Below, piece after piece: positions 43,791-56,333 of a DNA stretch of 64,000 bases. The DNA is taken from contig NOKP01000013.1 of NCBI GenBank assembly GCA_002682825.1, positions 491,745-555,744 of the forward strand, read 5' to 3'. Within the stretch, counting starts at the first letter, position 1. Every line of letters starts with the position of its first letter. Both the position numbers and the translations under genes were made by a program. The notes beneath the pieces were generated by a model. That model was not told where the DNA came from and made no database searches. It saw only the letters and a list, made by a program, of their open reading frames with translations. The DNA comes from Neonectria sp. B-13 (taxonomy: Eukaryota > Ascomycota > Sordariomycetes > Hypocreales > Nectriaceae).

Positions 43791-44437
43791 GCTGGAGGTT
43801 GACACGAGCCTAGGTAGGCCGTGGGGAGGGAAATGACGCGGGTATGGAGCGGGTGTCGATCAGTAAAGTACAGGACAATGCCAGAAGCAGTGTCGGACGG
43901 TCCAGCAGGTTGTGAGGTTTCTGCGTGTCGGCAAGAGGACGAATCTCGAAACTGAGTCAAGACGTCGGCGGAGGGAGATTTTTATAGGCGGTCGAGGAGT
44001 GAGGGCGTTGTCACATTGTCATCCAAGGTGAGCGGAAAGTGAGGCCGCTGTTTTGATGGCTGGGTGGCTGAATCGGGAGCAGCCAAGGCAAACGAAGCCC
44101 GTCCAATAAAGGAGGACAAAAGAAGAGAGATCGATGATGGTGATTCCCGGAACAATGAAGCACACAACAACGAAGAACCACAAACGGCACCTTTGAGAGA
44201 GACAGCTCTCTTGGAGGACGGGAGGAGAAGGAGAAGGAAAGTTGGAGAGCGGAGACACTGGGGGAACGGGTGCGGCAGCGGCGAGAGAAGAGGAGGGTGT
44301 ACAAAAGGAAGGTACGGGTGGGAGTGGGATTGGGAGTACCAGTAGCCACCGCACTGCCAAACAAGGAAGCAGGCCGGGGGGGCGGCCTAAAGACCCAGCA
44401 CAACACAGAGCACAGCACAGTAAGGTACAGTACGGGC

Positions 44438-44472
44438 TTGGTACAGCGCATGCGCTGCGCTGCGCAGCACCA
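44438..44472. repeat. GC-rich palindromic and GCTGC repeat patch
   Basis: The palindrome GCGCATGCGC is followed by TGCGC units (CTGCGCTGCGCAGC), able to form a hairpin. Confidence 0.7.
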
Positions 44473-46314
44473 CACCAGAACGAGTACCAGCACAACCAAA
44501 CACACCAGTTGCCAACACTAGCGCCAGCAGAGGGACACACCCGCCCCGGACGGCCAAGCCTGGGAAGGCTTGAGGTACGGAGGACGGTACACCGCGGGTG
44601 GTCATCCGGGGGTGGCGATACCTGCACTGGTACCTTTGCCTCAGCAAAAACCGGGCGAAGCCTACAGCGTCTACAGCGCTCGCGCAGGGCGGTCTCGGGC
44701 CCTCCGTAGGGCTCCCGGGCGGCCAGCAGCACTGCCCACAGCGGACCACTGCACCGCCCTCACAGGGCACTAGGATCTCGGCTGGTCTTGTACCCGTAGG
44801 CGTACCCCTCAACTGCGCTAGCACGCACCGGGGTCCGTGGCATCTGTGGTGCGCGTGGAGCGTGGTGGTGCGTGTGCGGGAGTCTGGAAGGGAGGTCCTC
44901 ACCAAGGTCTCCCTCAAGTATCCGGATGGAGCCGCGACAGGGGTTATAGCGGGCTATGGGGGGCATCTCAGCGGCTTGGCGAGTGTGGACGATACGGAAC
45001 GGCTACCTGTGACTCGCTCTGCAGGTACTTATGGGTACGTACCTGGGAAGGCCCCACGATGACACAGCTGTGGTGCATGCATGCAAGGCGTTGTGCTAGT
45101 TGAATAGCACCACCAAAGGGTTCCTCCCGTGCCGTTCACCGGCCTCTTCTTGGTCGGTTGCAGCCTTTGTCCACGCCCTCGTCTTTGGTCACTAGAGAGA
45201 TAGTGTTCGTCAACTTGTTGGACGACAAAGCAACAAGGACAGCGAGTGGACTTGCTCGAAGAGCAATGTGAAGTTTTTTCGTTTGTTACAAGCCTTCACC
45301 CTGGCTTCTGTAATTACCCCTTGTTCCTGTCACCGTCCTCGGCCATAATTGGACGCCAGTTAAGAGCCCAGGGGACCGAAACGATATGACGGGCTGGATC
45401 CAGCGGGCAGGTTGAGCTACCTCCATATTTAGCGACCTAGCGACGGCGGCCGGACCCATTCCCCAATACCTCCTCCATAACAGCATTATCCATGGACGGC
45501 ATGGCCCATGAGCATCTGCCTTCGGCGAGACAAGAAGGGCACAGAATGGAGTCGCCAACGGATCTGTCCCCCGGAACGTGGTCTGGCTCTGGGGACCACA
45601 GTTGCCGTGGATGGGAAGCATGTCGTTGTCCATCTCCATTGTTCAAGCTAGGCCCCTGGTCGGTGGGTTGGGTACTGCATTCGCAAAACAACAAGTCAAC
45701 AACCAAGAGCTTTCTCTCCGCCCGACGGGATGCGTTGCCATCCTTACTTTTTCTTGATTTCGCTGCTTCAGCTGGGCGACAAAGGACAAAATGATAGGCG
45801 CCCGAGCTAGGACTACACCGGTAAGATGAGACAGTTTGAGACGAGACGATGCTGCTGGCAAAAGCCTCGTCCCTCATCCCCATCCCTCAACCCTCTCTTG
45901 CGCCCTCTCTTTCGCCGCCCTTGGACAAACCCTTTCGTCTGGACTGCGTGCTTCGTACGTGGTAATGAACCTGACGACGACGCTACACCGGAAAGCGAGG
46001 TTTGTTATGCCTGCAATTGAATAGCGTGTCCCGACACCCCAGCACCTAGCATCCAGACTCTAGCACCCCCGGCGCCGCTTCCAGTCGGCCGGCAACGGAC
46101 CCATTCTGCCCTTCCCACTGTGGAGCAACTGACGCTATTTCCAGGACGACCCGACACTTGGGCGATGGGGAGTTGGGAACTGTATTTTTAAGCAGAGTCC
46201 ATCTCCAATCTATTCATCATCGCTGGGTGTCTTGCCAATCTAGGGAAGCAGAGCCAAGACGCAGGGTGTGCCGGGGCTGAGAGCTGAGGCCAAGGAAAAG
46301 CCCTAGGTGAGGCT

Positions 46315-46333
46315 CAGGAACAGGAACAGGAAC
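46315..46333. repeat. CAGGAA hexanucleotide repeat
   Basis: Three copies in non-coding DNA. Confidence 0.85.
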
Positions 46334-47353
46334 ATGGCCTACCAGCGACCACGGACAGTACAATGCCACATGGCGGTCGAGTGATGAGGAGGAGCTTGAC
46401 GGCCAGCGCGTGCCGACGGAAAATCGCAGGGAAGTTGGAACCTGGGCGGATGGACGCCTCTTCTCCACATCCCACATCCCACGTCCCGAGTCCAAAGGGG
46501 ACTCGTCCTCATCAGGTCACTCCCGTCCTCATAAGGCAATGTGCAGGCAGTCAGACGGGACAAGGGAGGCATCACAATAAGCGCTGGGCCATTGCCCGCC
46601 AACTGTCTGTTACAGAACCCCCTAACAAAGGGTCCTCTTGTGCGACACATCAGAGGGCGTGCCGACACATGCCCGGGGTTCTGCGCCATGCGTTGACATG
46701 TATTAGCAGAATCGTCGACAGCACGGTCATTGTCAGATCAGGATGGCTCACCATGCGACCACCGTGACGGCGGTTCTCCCGATGGCTCGGTTTGATTGGA
46801 GAGTTCCCTCGCTCGGTGGCTCACCCATTTCTGTCCAGAGTCTTCATCCACTCCCAACACCCTAAACCGGGCACTGCTGCTGTTCCGCGGGAGCACAGGC
46901 TAAGGTGTGCTCTGTGCTTCAGCTGCTGGAAGAGGCGACTTGACCTGGCGGGCTTGAAGCTATGCATAAAGAGCAAACCAGAGTTATGCGAGATGGTATT
47001 ATTCTGTATACTAAAGCTCCATGTGTGTTACTTGGAGCTAAGGCCGCTCACCACCGGTCCATCTCCACCATGCCGAACGCGTTTCATGGACAATTTACTT
47101 TCCACAATAAACGCACTTCACTACCGGACAAGCAAACCGAAGCTGGCTCTCCAAATCCCCTGTAAGATACAAAGTTTGTTTTAAGGTTGTATAACCGAGT
47201 CTTCAGTCTTTGAGGCCTCACATCGTGATATACCTGTGTATTTATCTGCTGCATCCCTCCCAGAATCTCGCCTAACACCAAGTCCCTCGAACTGGCAGCC
47301 ATCGGTAGACGAATGAACCATCAGAGCCAGTTGATTGCAACAGCTCGCTTATT

Positions 47354-48835
47354 ATGGGACACGATACACGAACTGCGCTCGCTATGGATCCATTCGATGA
47401 CCTTCCTCCAGAGCTCCGCATCGAGATTCTCCTCCACCAGGGCACTCTTGAACAGACCGTTACGCTTAGTCATGCATCTCCTGCACTCTTTCGTCAGCGA
47501 TGTGCATCCCAGGGGTCGATCATCCCGAGCTACCTGTGCCGGGACCTTGCAGGCGGCCTTGTCCAAGACGCCATGGCTGTTGTTCTGTTCCCGACGGCGG
47601 ACAGTCACACAGTTGACAAGCAGGACCGAGCTGCGTTGATCGACGCTCATCTGAGCGCCTGGGCCGCAAGAAAGCTTTCCGATCCCTTCAAGCTCGCTAG
47701 TATCCCCACTATCCTCTCCCTGGAGGTCCTGGTCCGCCGATTGAAACTTTACATTGAGGATTATCTCTCCAAGGCTACGAGTTGCCACCTCCCTCGGGCT
47801 TACCGTCAGCTCCCAGGCTGGGCGCACCGCGACTTTGTTTTCAGTATACCACAGAGAAAGCTCGCGACAGCAAAGGTCGTGAAGAAACTCAGCATTGACT
47901 CTTTGTATGAAGACGAACGTCGTTCAATTTTCCAGGCATTTTTAAGGTATGAACTCCTCTGCAAGGTCTACAGTTTCGTGCGCCGCCCAGATCAAGAGTT
48001 GGGCGTGCGCACGGTACATTGGAATGACGGCAGATATCGTCATGCTCAGCCTGTCCAAGCCCCCCATCAAGGTAGTAGTTCTGACCCTCTTTACGAGGGC
48101 ACGGTATACGATTGCTTGTGGCACTGGGATTGGAGGCTCTTAGCAAAATACGAAGGCAGAATCGCGCCCCCATGTGAAATACATCTGTTGGCGTGTGTGC
48201 GGGACTACGTTCTCGCCATGTACGGTGCAATAGCAGCGGAGGATCTGGGGGCCACACTTCCAGCCTTAAGATCGACGATCCCCGAGTTTGAGCATGCGCC
48301 TGCGTTGGTGGATTGGGCCAAGCTCCCACGGGGGCTTGGTTGGAGAGAGGACCTCATGATGCTCATGGCTAGCGCTGGGCTTGATCTCCTTACCAGCACG
48401 CTCACTTCGAGTCTGGCGGACCTGCGCATGCTCATTAGCCTTCTCAGTGAAGAAATTAGGCGTTGCAAGCCGCTGTCCGACATTGCCTGCCTCGGCGTGC
48501 TTCATGGTCCGGCGTACTGTGCGTGTTGGTTCGGTCTTCACCTTACGCGGCTTTACTCCCAACGCGCGTGGCCGCTATTCAGTGACGGCCGCTTCTATCC
48601 AGGACGTCGCACACTGCAACGTGCAATTCTGATGCAAGAGCTGTGGATCGAATGGGGCAAGAATATGAGGAATGCTGACGATTCGCAAAGCGTTTGGAGG
48701 TGGGCGCCTGTCATTCTCTACGGGTCCCAAAGCTACAGGGCTCTGACGACGAGGATGGTACCGTTTTGGAAGAACAAGAACCTGTCTTATGGGAATTCGG
48801 GCAACGGTTCCCATCGGCTGTATGTAGCCAAGTAG
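47354..48835 (+). CDS. F-box-like protein of unknown target
   Basis: Intronless gene of 493 residues standing alone in a gene-poor region. Residues 13-45 (DPFDDLPPELRIEILLHQG ... TLSHASPALFRQ) fit the F-box pattern of filamentous fungi, where LPxELRxxIL begins the Skp1-binding helices. The rest is helical with scattered Trp/Leu and no recognised repeats or domains; such proteins form large lineage-specific families in Pezizomycotina. If a true F-box protein, it would recruit an unknown substrate to an SCF ubiquitin ligase. The start could be 47354 or the Met at 47384, just before the F-box; the second gives MDPFDDLPPEL and is more typical. The frame has consistent coding bias and no interruption. 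Confidence 0.75.
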   Translation: MGHDTRTALAMDPFDDLPPELRIEILLHQGTLEQTVTLSHASPALFRQRCASQGSIIPSYLCRDLAGGLVQDAMAVVLFPTADSHTVDKQDRAALIDAHLSAWAARKLSDPFKLASIPTILSLEVLVRRLKLYIEDYLSKATSCHLPRAYRQLPGWAHRDFVFSIPQRKLATAKVVKKLSIDSLYEDERRSIFQAFLRYELLCKVYSFVRRPDQELGVRTVHWNDGRYRHAQPVQAPHQGSSSDPLYEGTVYDCLWHWDWRLLAKYEGRIAPPCEIHLLACVRDYVLAMYGAIAAEDLGATLPALRSTIPEFEHAPALVDWAKLPRGLGWREDLMMLMASAGLDLLTSTLTSSLADLRMLISLLSEEIRRCKPLSDIACLGVLHGPAYCACWFGLHLTRLYSQRAWPLFSDGRFYPGRRTLQRAILMQELWIEWGKNMRNADDSQSVWRWAPVILYGSQSYRALTTRMVPFWKNKNLSYGNSGNGSHRLYVAK

Positions 48836-51800
48836 TTAGGTAACGCCATAAGTTAAGGTTTATGAAAGCAGGATAAGGCTTGATTTCAGTGGGCGTCCTT
48901 CCCAACACTTTCAAGGCATCTGGATCATGGATTCATGACCTGTACGAAGCATTCGGCGTTCTTCGTAGTCCAAGTACGTTTCAACGTGGGGAAAACAACG
49001 TCTTTGCCCCAGAGCAGCCCCGCCCCGTTTCGGAACCATGGAACCTCCTCCCATCCATCGTCTGTCGAGCCAGCGCTGTCGAAAACCCGAAATGCATAAA
49101 TGCCCGGCGTTCATGCTTGCATATCCGCTCTCTGAGGGCAGCCAAGGCATGGCTTGCCGACGAGGCGCGACCAGCAGGCACAGCGGCACTCGCACCAATC
49201 CTGATCTGGACACGCCTGACAGCCCCGTGGCACAAATGAAACCGACGAATAGAACCTCCCGCTGCGTGGCGTGGGACAAAGGATGGAAGCCAGCGAGCAG
49301 CAATTGGAACAACGACAGCGGCAGAGCCAAACGACGACGTTCCGGGGGTCCTGAAGTCCCGGCTAGGTTGTCTTCGCCGGGACAGTTGGGCCCTGGCCGC
49401 GGGAGGCCATTGACCCTTGTCGCGACAGACATGCACATGGGGCGGATAGGATGGGGGGGGGGATTGTGGATGGGTTGATGGGGGGGATCGCGCAGTAAAA
49501 TGGTGGTGAACGAGGAAGCCAAACAATCCAAACCTTGGACCCCACGTCACGCCAGCGATGCAAGACGCCGAGGGACGGACGGACACACGACCCGACCTCT
49601 CGTCAACTCACCCGGGCTCACTGAACGTCCGGTCGGTCGGCTCGGCAGTGGCAGTCCCCCTCTCCCATGGAGGAGGGCAGGACGTCTGCTGTACGAATAG
49701 TACGGGCTGCAACGGAGATGCGGCATCTCCGCGACTTTTTCTCGGAGGAGACAACCGAATTGATGATGCACAACCGGGATAGAGAGTCCCGCCTGGAAAG
49801 CCCCCATCCTTGGAGATTGGCACTCTCTCCCAAGTGCTATAAATGACCGCCGGTTTGAGTCGTAGCCAGGCGCTGAAAGGGAGAGAAACGAGCCCGTGGC
49901 GGCAGCCCTGAATTGGCCGAGGCCGCCCCTCCTCCTCCGTCTTCCAGTGAAGGATAATTACAATATTCGTACATCTACGGATACGTCCGTTGCTAACGAG
50001 TACCCTACCTTGCCTGGGAGTTTCTCGTTCTGGGGGGGGCGTGTATCAAGGCCAAATCTGGATGGGCTTGGCGGGCCCCCCTGGTCAGCTGTCCCGTCCA
50101 AGTTGTGGTGGTGTACGAATACATAGTACAGTGCACTGCTGGATGGACGGACTGGGCCGTACGAATACTCCTGCCATTCTCCGCCATCCCACTCCCATCC
50201 CACGTCAGTTACCCTCACGGCTCACGCTCAAGCCTAAACTGGCGTAGGGGTGTTGCCCTGGCGGTCCCGAGGCCGCTGGTCTGTGGCTGGGGCCCGCCCA
50301 TCCCATCCCAGCCCAAGACACTCCAGTAACAACTCCCGCCAAATGATGCCATGGCTCTCTGGTGAGTACCTCGTGCTTTGTAGTAGTCCATCTGACGTTA
50401 AGCAGACCGCTCCCGAACCACCGCTTTTCGAGTCCCCAGTCACTCCGCAGTTGATCAGGGTGAGTGTCGAGGTTGGGTCCAATCCGGGGCATGCTCCAGC
50501 GCTGCGTCGGCAAACATCAGCGGAGACATGCATTTGCCGATGGCACAGCACAGTATCAGAGAGCAGAAGCAATGATGCATCGCCTCGTCCTGCCCCAAGT
50601 GCACCCAGGAGACCCGCCCAGCTGCGCAGTTGGACGGGCTTGGCCGACACGAACACCGTCCAAGAGAGACATCGAGACACACATGGCGGGTCTGCCCCGG
50701 CTAAGGCACAGCACCGTACAGTACATAGTACAGCAGGTACCATGTAGGTTGGCATCTTGCAGGATGAGCATCAGGATGCGGATGCGTGCATTCGTCCAGC
50801 GGGCTGGGCCACTGACCACTGGTCAAGCCGGGGCCTCGTACGTACTGGCGGGCGGCGCCTCTGCACGCGACCGTCCATGTTTTTTGGCGTCTGGTTGCTG
50901 GCCGTCCACGAGGCTGTCTTTCGTCCCTGAACGACGATGATGAGGCGTCCCCAGGCAATAACTTACAATTGACCGGTCGCTTCACGAAAAGGGGGTAAAT
51001 GTAATTGGGTTAACGGCCAGGCAACTTCCCTCGCGCCCAGCAGCTCCGCCCATGATTCACATGGAATTTCGTCAAAAGGGACCGACCCGCCTTGCCTTCG
51101 CCTTGCCTCAACTTCAGGGTCCAGGATTTCTGCCACCTGTGGATGCAGACGCCCCGGCCAACCCAATTAGGCCAACGTTCACGGCTTTGATTGCCCCGTC
51201 CCGCCCGTCCTCCGTAACAACGGAATTTCAGGAACGCCTTTAGCAGACGCCTGTTTTACAGCCTTCACGAAAAGGCAATTCACAACATGAAGGCCATGAC
51301 ATCTACGACGCGCGCTCTAGTAGGCAGGTGTAAATCTAGATGCAAACGATTGACAGCCATACTTTTCGTGGTGGATGTTCAAGGCATTCCGAAACTACCG
51401 GAATGCATGGTCGTACCACGCAGGTCCCAAGGCCGTGCGTCACACAGCAAAGTTCTGGGGAGACGCACTCTACTCTTACAGAACCATGGCGATTGAAAGA
51501 GCCCAGCCAGAAAAGGGATGGTCCTGAAACTCACAATGGGCTCAGATACCTCGAATGTTCCGAGCTCGTCTGTTCTTTCATCACCATTTGTCCCAGTACT
51601 TCGAGTCCATCTGTTCGATATCCCGTACTCGCAGATCCTCCCAGTTCAGCATGCAAGCTAACAAGGACCGCGGGGCTCGGGCAATGGATGGGTACGTGCA
51701 GCGTTCCGTGGGAATGCGGGAGCGCCAGCCCCAGTTGCGCCTCATATTTCTATCCGTACTCTCTACAGTGTGTACGAAGCACACACATGCGCCATAGGGC

Positions 51801-52380
51801 TGCCGGGAATGCTATATTTTGATACGAGCGATCGTACCATCGAGTACGAGGACGAAGACAGGAGGATCGTTGGGTAGCCGTAGGATCAAGGAACAGAACA
51901 TGGGCAACCTAGGCAGAGGGGTGCTATGTTGGTGGGGGTTAATGAAGGAGTTGGAAACGCAGGTACATGACGGTTTTGTCAGACTCCCGAGGCTACGACA
52001 TGAGGCAGCCTTGAACGCAAAAGCTTCGCTAATCAGAGTAGAATGCAAAGGTGCGCCCAAAGGGCTACTGGCTAATGGAGGGAAGCGGACTCATCAGGCA
52101 ATGGGCGTTTCGCCACCGGAAGCCTAGCCAAATGATCTCCTGCCAACGCAACTTGGTTCCAGACTCATTTCGTCGACTCACTGGGCCGCCTCACCAATCT
52201 GCCCGAATGTGTCATCCTCCCGCCGCAGGTACATTGCATTCACAAACTGGAGCCGCGCTTGACGATTCTTCTTTCTGCCTCTGGCCATGGCTGATGTCAT
52301 CGGGCCTGAATGGCCGGGGAAACATGGCGCGGGCGGCGGGAAAGCTTCCTTGGCTATCCTAACGGCTTTCGAGCTGGGCG

Positions 52381-52436
52381 ACCACACGCACACGCGCACG
52401 CACATACGCACGCAAGCAGACACACACACACACACT
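52381..52436. repeat. CA/CG-rich dinucleotide tract
   Basis: Alternating purine-pyrimidine sequence (CACGCACACGCGCACGCACA, then a (CA)n run), a candidate Z-DNA-forming tract. Confidence 0.85.
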
Positions 52437-53404
52437 TGTTCCGAGCCATCGCGAACACGCACCACTCTCGCGTGGCCGATCGGGTAGCCAGCGGGAAAGG
52501 GACTAGGATGGGCCAGAGACGGCACCACAGAACGGACCATGCGAGGGAAATCATACCCAGGTGATCCGGATGGGCGGTAAAAGTCTTCTCGAGAGCATGC
52601 AGTAGAGTTGTAGTCAAATGCACAGTTTGGACGACCGACCAAGTGGCACCGACAATAGAGGCTGGTGCGTCTTCCCGACGAACATACACTGTAGTTCGTA
52701 GCCCGTACAGTGTGAACAATTTCAGCTGCCAAGTCCCTCGAGGGTAGGATTGAGGCTATTTACGAGGTTGGCGTGGTGTTCGTTGCTTACCAAGTGAAGT
52801 ATCTGCCTGCAGATAGAATACATGAGAACCTACCGTTGACCCAACCAAAGAACGGAGGCGTCGGCAAAGGCCCGAATCCATTCTGCTGCCCTCTTGCTTG
52901 CGATTGAGAGATAACCGCGCCTCTGTCCCGTTGCCCGTCACTTCTCGGCCGTTCATGTCTCTCATCTCATCCGTATCTCAGGTCAGCCCAGGTCGGCCAA
53001 GCCCGTGTCTCGTCACCGCCCACTCCCCCCACGGACGGCTCACAGCTTCGGCAAGTTTCTGTCACCTTTTTGTCGCTTCTCACGGGACGGAGACGCTGAA
53101 CCGGATAGATACCTTTTCGCTCGTCCGGCGCATCCATTCCATCCCACCCTGTCCCAACCAGCCGTCTCCGTCATCCGGATAGGCCCGCTGCAAGTCATGC
53201 CAATCAGGCATGGCGGGCTGCACAGCAATGGCTGCATCGCGCAGTCCGTTCGGTCAGTCAGCGGGCTCTCCCCCATTCCCCCATCATCGTGGCTCAACCC
53301 TGTTGTCTGCGGGCGGCCGTGGATATGGTGAAGAATATCCGTGCCGGGCGTAATGACGGAGTACGTACGCAGGCCGCGCGCATGGCACCGCAGGGTCTCG
53401 TAGC

Positions 53405-53443
53405 CTGCACTGTGCTGCACTGTGCTGTGCTGCACTGAGCTGA
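53405..53443. repeat. GCACTGTGCT tandem repeats
   Basis: Three to four degenerate copies of a GCACTGTGCT unit. Confidence 0.8.
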
Positions 53444-55639
53444 ATCACTGTACGGAATTACTGTACTGTATCACTGAGTGTTACGGATGCCTCCCGCAGG
53501 CACGCAAATGTAAGGTTGCTTTGCTGACGAGTTCGCCACCTTCGGGTGCCTCAACTACGGCCCGCGGCCCCTCCTTGATTCAACCGTGGTGGGATGAGAC
53601 CTAGACGGATCTCTCTCGTGCGGCGGTTGAGAGATCGTACGTCCGTATCGAGCGAGAGAGACCATAAGTTACTCCGTACAAGAAGTGAAAAGAAAGAAAG
53701 AAAAACACACACGGCTTCCCGCGGTCCTTGCTTCCGGATGAAGTTCCCCTCGGTTCCGGGCCCTCGATGAGTCGGTCGGGCCCCCAGGAGACAATACAAT
53801 AAATACCCCGGTCCAGAAACCAGCTCGGCGGGTGGGTGACGGAGAGTGGGCTGCGACATGGAGAGAGCTGCAAGATCCATGTCGTTGAAGCTAGCGCCGG
53901 GTCCATGGCACCAGCCAGTGGGGGCTGGCTGGTAGACTGGTGGAACTGAGGCCGTCGTGGATGGGGACAACAAGCCCATCGACATGAGCCATCTAACCAC
54001 CAATAGTGTCTCGCACTTGATTCCGACATGAGTCGGGGGACTCAGCTGTAGCGTCGCTGTCGCATGCTCTGCTTGGTGTGCGATACCTACAGGCAGGTAG
54101 GTACGCATACTGTGGTCTTGGTCACCCACAGCATCGTCGAGCCACCTGATTCAATGCACGCTGTGTTCTAGGCTTTGGCCCCGTCCGTACGATTACACAC
54201 TGATGTGTGTGGTGTCGACCTGGGAAAGATGGTCATCTAATAAGGAGGTGGTGTTCCTGGCACGTGTGAGATGGACCGTCATGACGCTGCTCTCCGTTTG
54301 GCTCTTCGCTTTTTCTTTGTAGCATACGGAGTACATGTGGCAACTGGGTGGCCAACTCCTGCTCACCGGTATGAGATGTCATCCTCGCCGATGCATTGAC
54401 GCATTCCTCCTCGTCACTCGTATCATATCACATTATATCGGACTTGTACTGTTGCCTCGGTAGATGTATCACAATCCGCAGGCCATTTCCACACACGTTC
54501 TCCTCCCACTCTTCCGCCAGCCCCTCATCAACCACTAATTAAGTTAATACTTGCGGCCTTTTCCCGATCCTGCTGCTGCTGGTTTCTGCTGGTCATCCGC
54601 CGCCCGTCAAGCCACCAAAAACCGAAGCCCGAATAGTCCGCTTCCCACCCGGCCACCAACTTGTTTTTCCTCTTTCCCCCACGAGGGGCGCGCTGGATCC
54701 CCCGAAGCCGCCAAAAAGCGGGGTGTTAGCACCCAGTAGTACGCATATTCCAGCCTGAAATGTCTAGCTGCCTTTCCCAACAACCGATTGTCTCGATCGT
54801 CCGGGGAGCGAAACGCCTCTCGCAGAAACTAGATAGAGCCCGTCTGCATCTCCTCGCAGCCAAGGATTGGATGCTGGGGTAGTACAAGCTGCGTCTCTCT
54901 CTCGCCCAGTACCAAGCACATTTAATACAGAATTGACCCCTCGCAGAGCTGCCCGATCGTGCATGTGACATCTGCGTGATATCCACCTCTCGGGCTGCCT
55001 CAGCATCGGGCAGATGGACTGACGCGGGCTGGACGCCTCTGTCTCACTGGTTTGCGTGTGCAACAAATCTAAGTCCGCTGCAGAAGGCATGTTTACCAAT
55101 GGCGATGGGTCGTGGGCGAAGCAATGGAGGGCGTGCCAGATGAATATGTCTCACAGCAAATACAACCGGCTTGTCTCAGGAACGGATGCGACACCAGGCG
55201 AGAGGAGGTGTTAACTCTCAGGTTGAGGGTTGGCCCGCAGGCTGGGCATTTCCATCGCCGCGGGAACGTAGGGTAGCCGTGTCGCCACCGAGTAAGACAG
55301 ATCACGCGCAGCCTCCAGGCCATCAACGGTATCGTCAACGGAGGATCGTGGGTATGGGGATGAATGTGGTATTAACTGAGCGAGTGGCCCATCGTCGGTT
55401 TGATCGTGAACCTGGCACGCTGGCAAGCTATAGTACACGGTCTCTGGTCTCTTGCTTCTCATACACTCATACACGGGGTCTGGCGGATCGGTGGCATGAC
55501 ATGATATGACATTCTTGGATGCCATGCCTTGACCCGTCGTCTTGTTACTCCCAATTCCAACCCCCAGAACTCACAACTTGCACTTCCAATTCCAAGGCCA
55601 AATGTCGTACCAGATGTCTGCGAGCTCTGCTTCCCACCC

Positions 55640-56333
55640 CTATTGCGTTTTGAACAGTAGAATTGCGCAGTGGCCGAGGTAGAAGTAGATGAAGTGCTTC
55701 GTCTCTGTGAACCGATAGACGCCACACGTCAGCTGGAAAAGGACGAGAGACAACACACAGGACGAGGTCCAAACATACCGTGAGTCACAAAGCTGCCGAA
55801 ATTTCGACCAACGATGCAGTGCCAGGTAGGGCCCTTTCGCTCGTCAAACTGATGAGTGCCTAGTCAGCCATATGTGTCGAAGGTGTACTTGAGGGGTAGT
55901 GCCACGAACTGTCCGCTTGATGTGTTGCGCAATGTCCTGCGAGGTATGTGAGTTTAACGGTTCCGCGTGGCAGAATGATCAAACGGGCTAACCTTCTCGA
56001 TAGTAAACTTGGCCATAGCCTCCTGAGCTGTAGTCTCGTCAGCCTCGTTTATCGCCGGGCGCGGCGCGCGGTGACGTCGTCATTGGTGCCCAAGAAAACA
56101 TACCAACTTCAATCGACTCTTGCTGCAGGTCGTCCGTCTGTTTCGTGTTTCACTCGTCAGTGATTGTGCCTGTTTGGCCATCGGCCGTGGCACTCACCAT
56201 GTCAGCGGATTTGATTTGGGCTGGAGCTTGGGTGTTAGCTGAGGTGTCTTAAAGTCGCCATGTCCTGGAGGAGTCTCCCACCTTCGAGCTTCTCCCGCGA
56301 GCCGGGGTTTTCGGGGCCTTGCTTGTCAGACAT
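55640..56333 (-). CDS. Dynein light chain LC8 (DYNLL/Dyn2/NudG type)
   Basis: Hub dimer of cytoplasmic dynein and many other complexes, needed for nuclear and vesicle transport in hyphae. Seven exons in 694 bp: 56333-56282, 56220-56198, 56137-56104, 56027-55993, 55936-55910, 55848-55779 and 55704-55640, all joining in frame to 101 residues. The spliced protein has the nearly invariant LC8 sequence: [69 protein letters not shown] and the C-terminus AILLFKTQ. Lengths of the inner exons (23, 34, 35 and 27 nt) make it easy to miss by open-frame search. Introns are 55-95 bp and use GTGGGA, GTGAGT, GTATGT, GTTAGC, GTTCGT and GTATGT donors. Very secure. Confidence 0.96.

Larger units (their letters stand above)
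43791..47353. other. Gene-free GC-rich region (3.6 kb)
   Basis: Contains the ELL-like promoter at its left end. Overlapping open frames at 44.0-45.1 kb are Cys/Pro/Arg-rich artefacts of CAGCAC-type repeats. A CAGGAA repeat lies at 46315-46333. No gene, tRNA or transposon recognised. Confidence 0.5.
48836..55639. other. Gene-free GC-rich region (6.8 kb)
   Basis: The largest clean gap on the right side. Dozens of overlapping short frames occur but none shows a family motif or splice structure. It holds a CA-rich tract (52381), GCACTGT repeats (53405), many GTACGTAC/GGTACC palindromes and scattered CT tracts. The unit is bounded by the F-box gene and the dynein light-chain gene. Confidence 0.5.

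Noticed and set aside
44019..44732. Minus-strand 237-codon Cys/Pro-rich frame
   Set aside because: Overlaps other long frames on both strands in repetitive GC-rich DNA; no domain and no splice-consistent neighbours.
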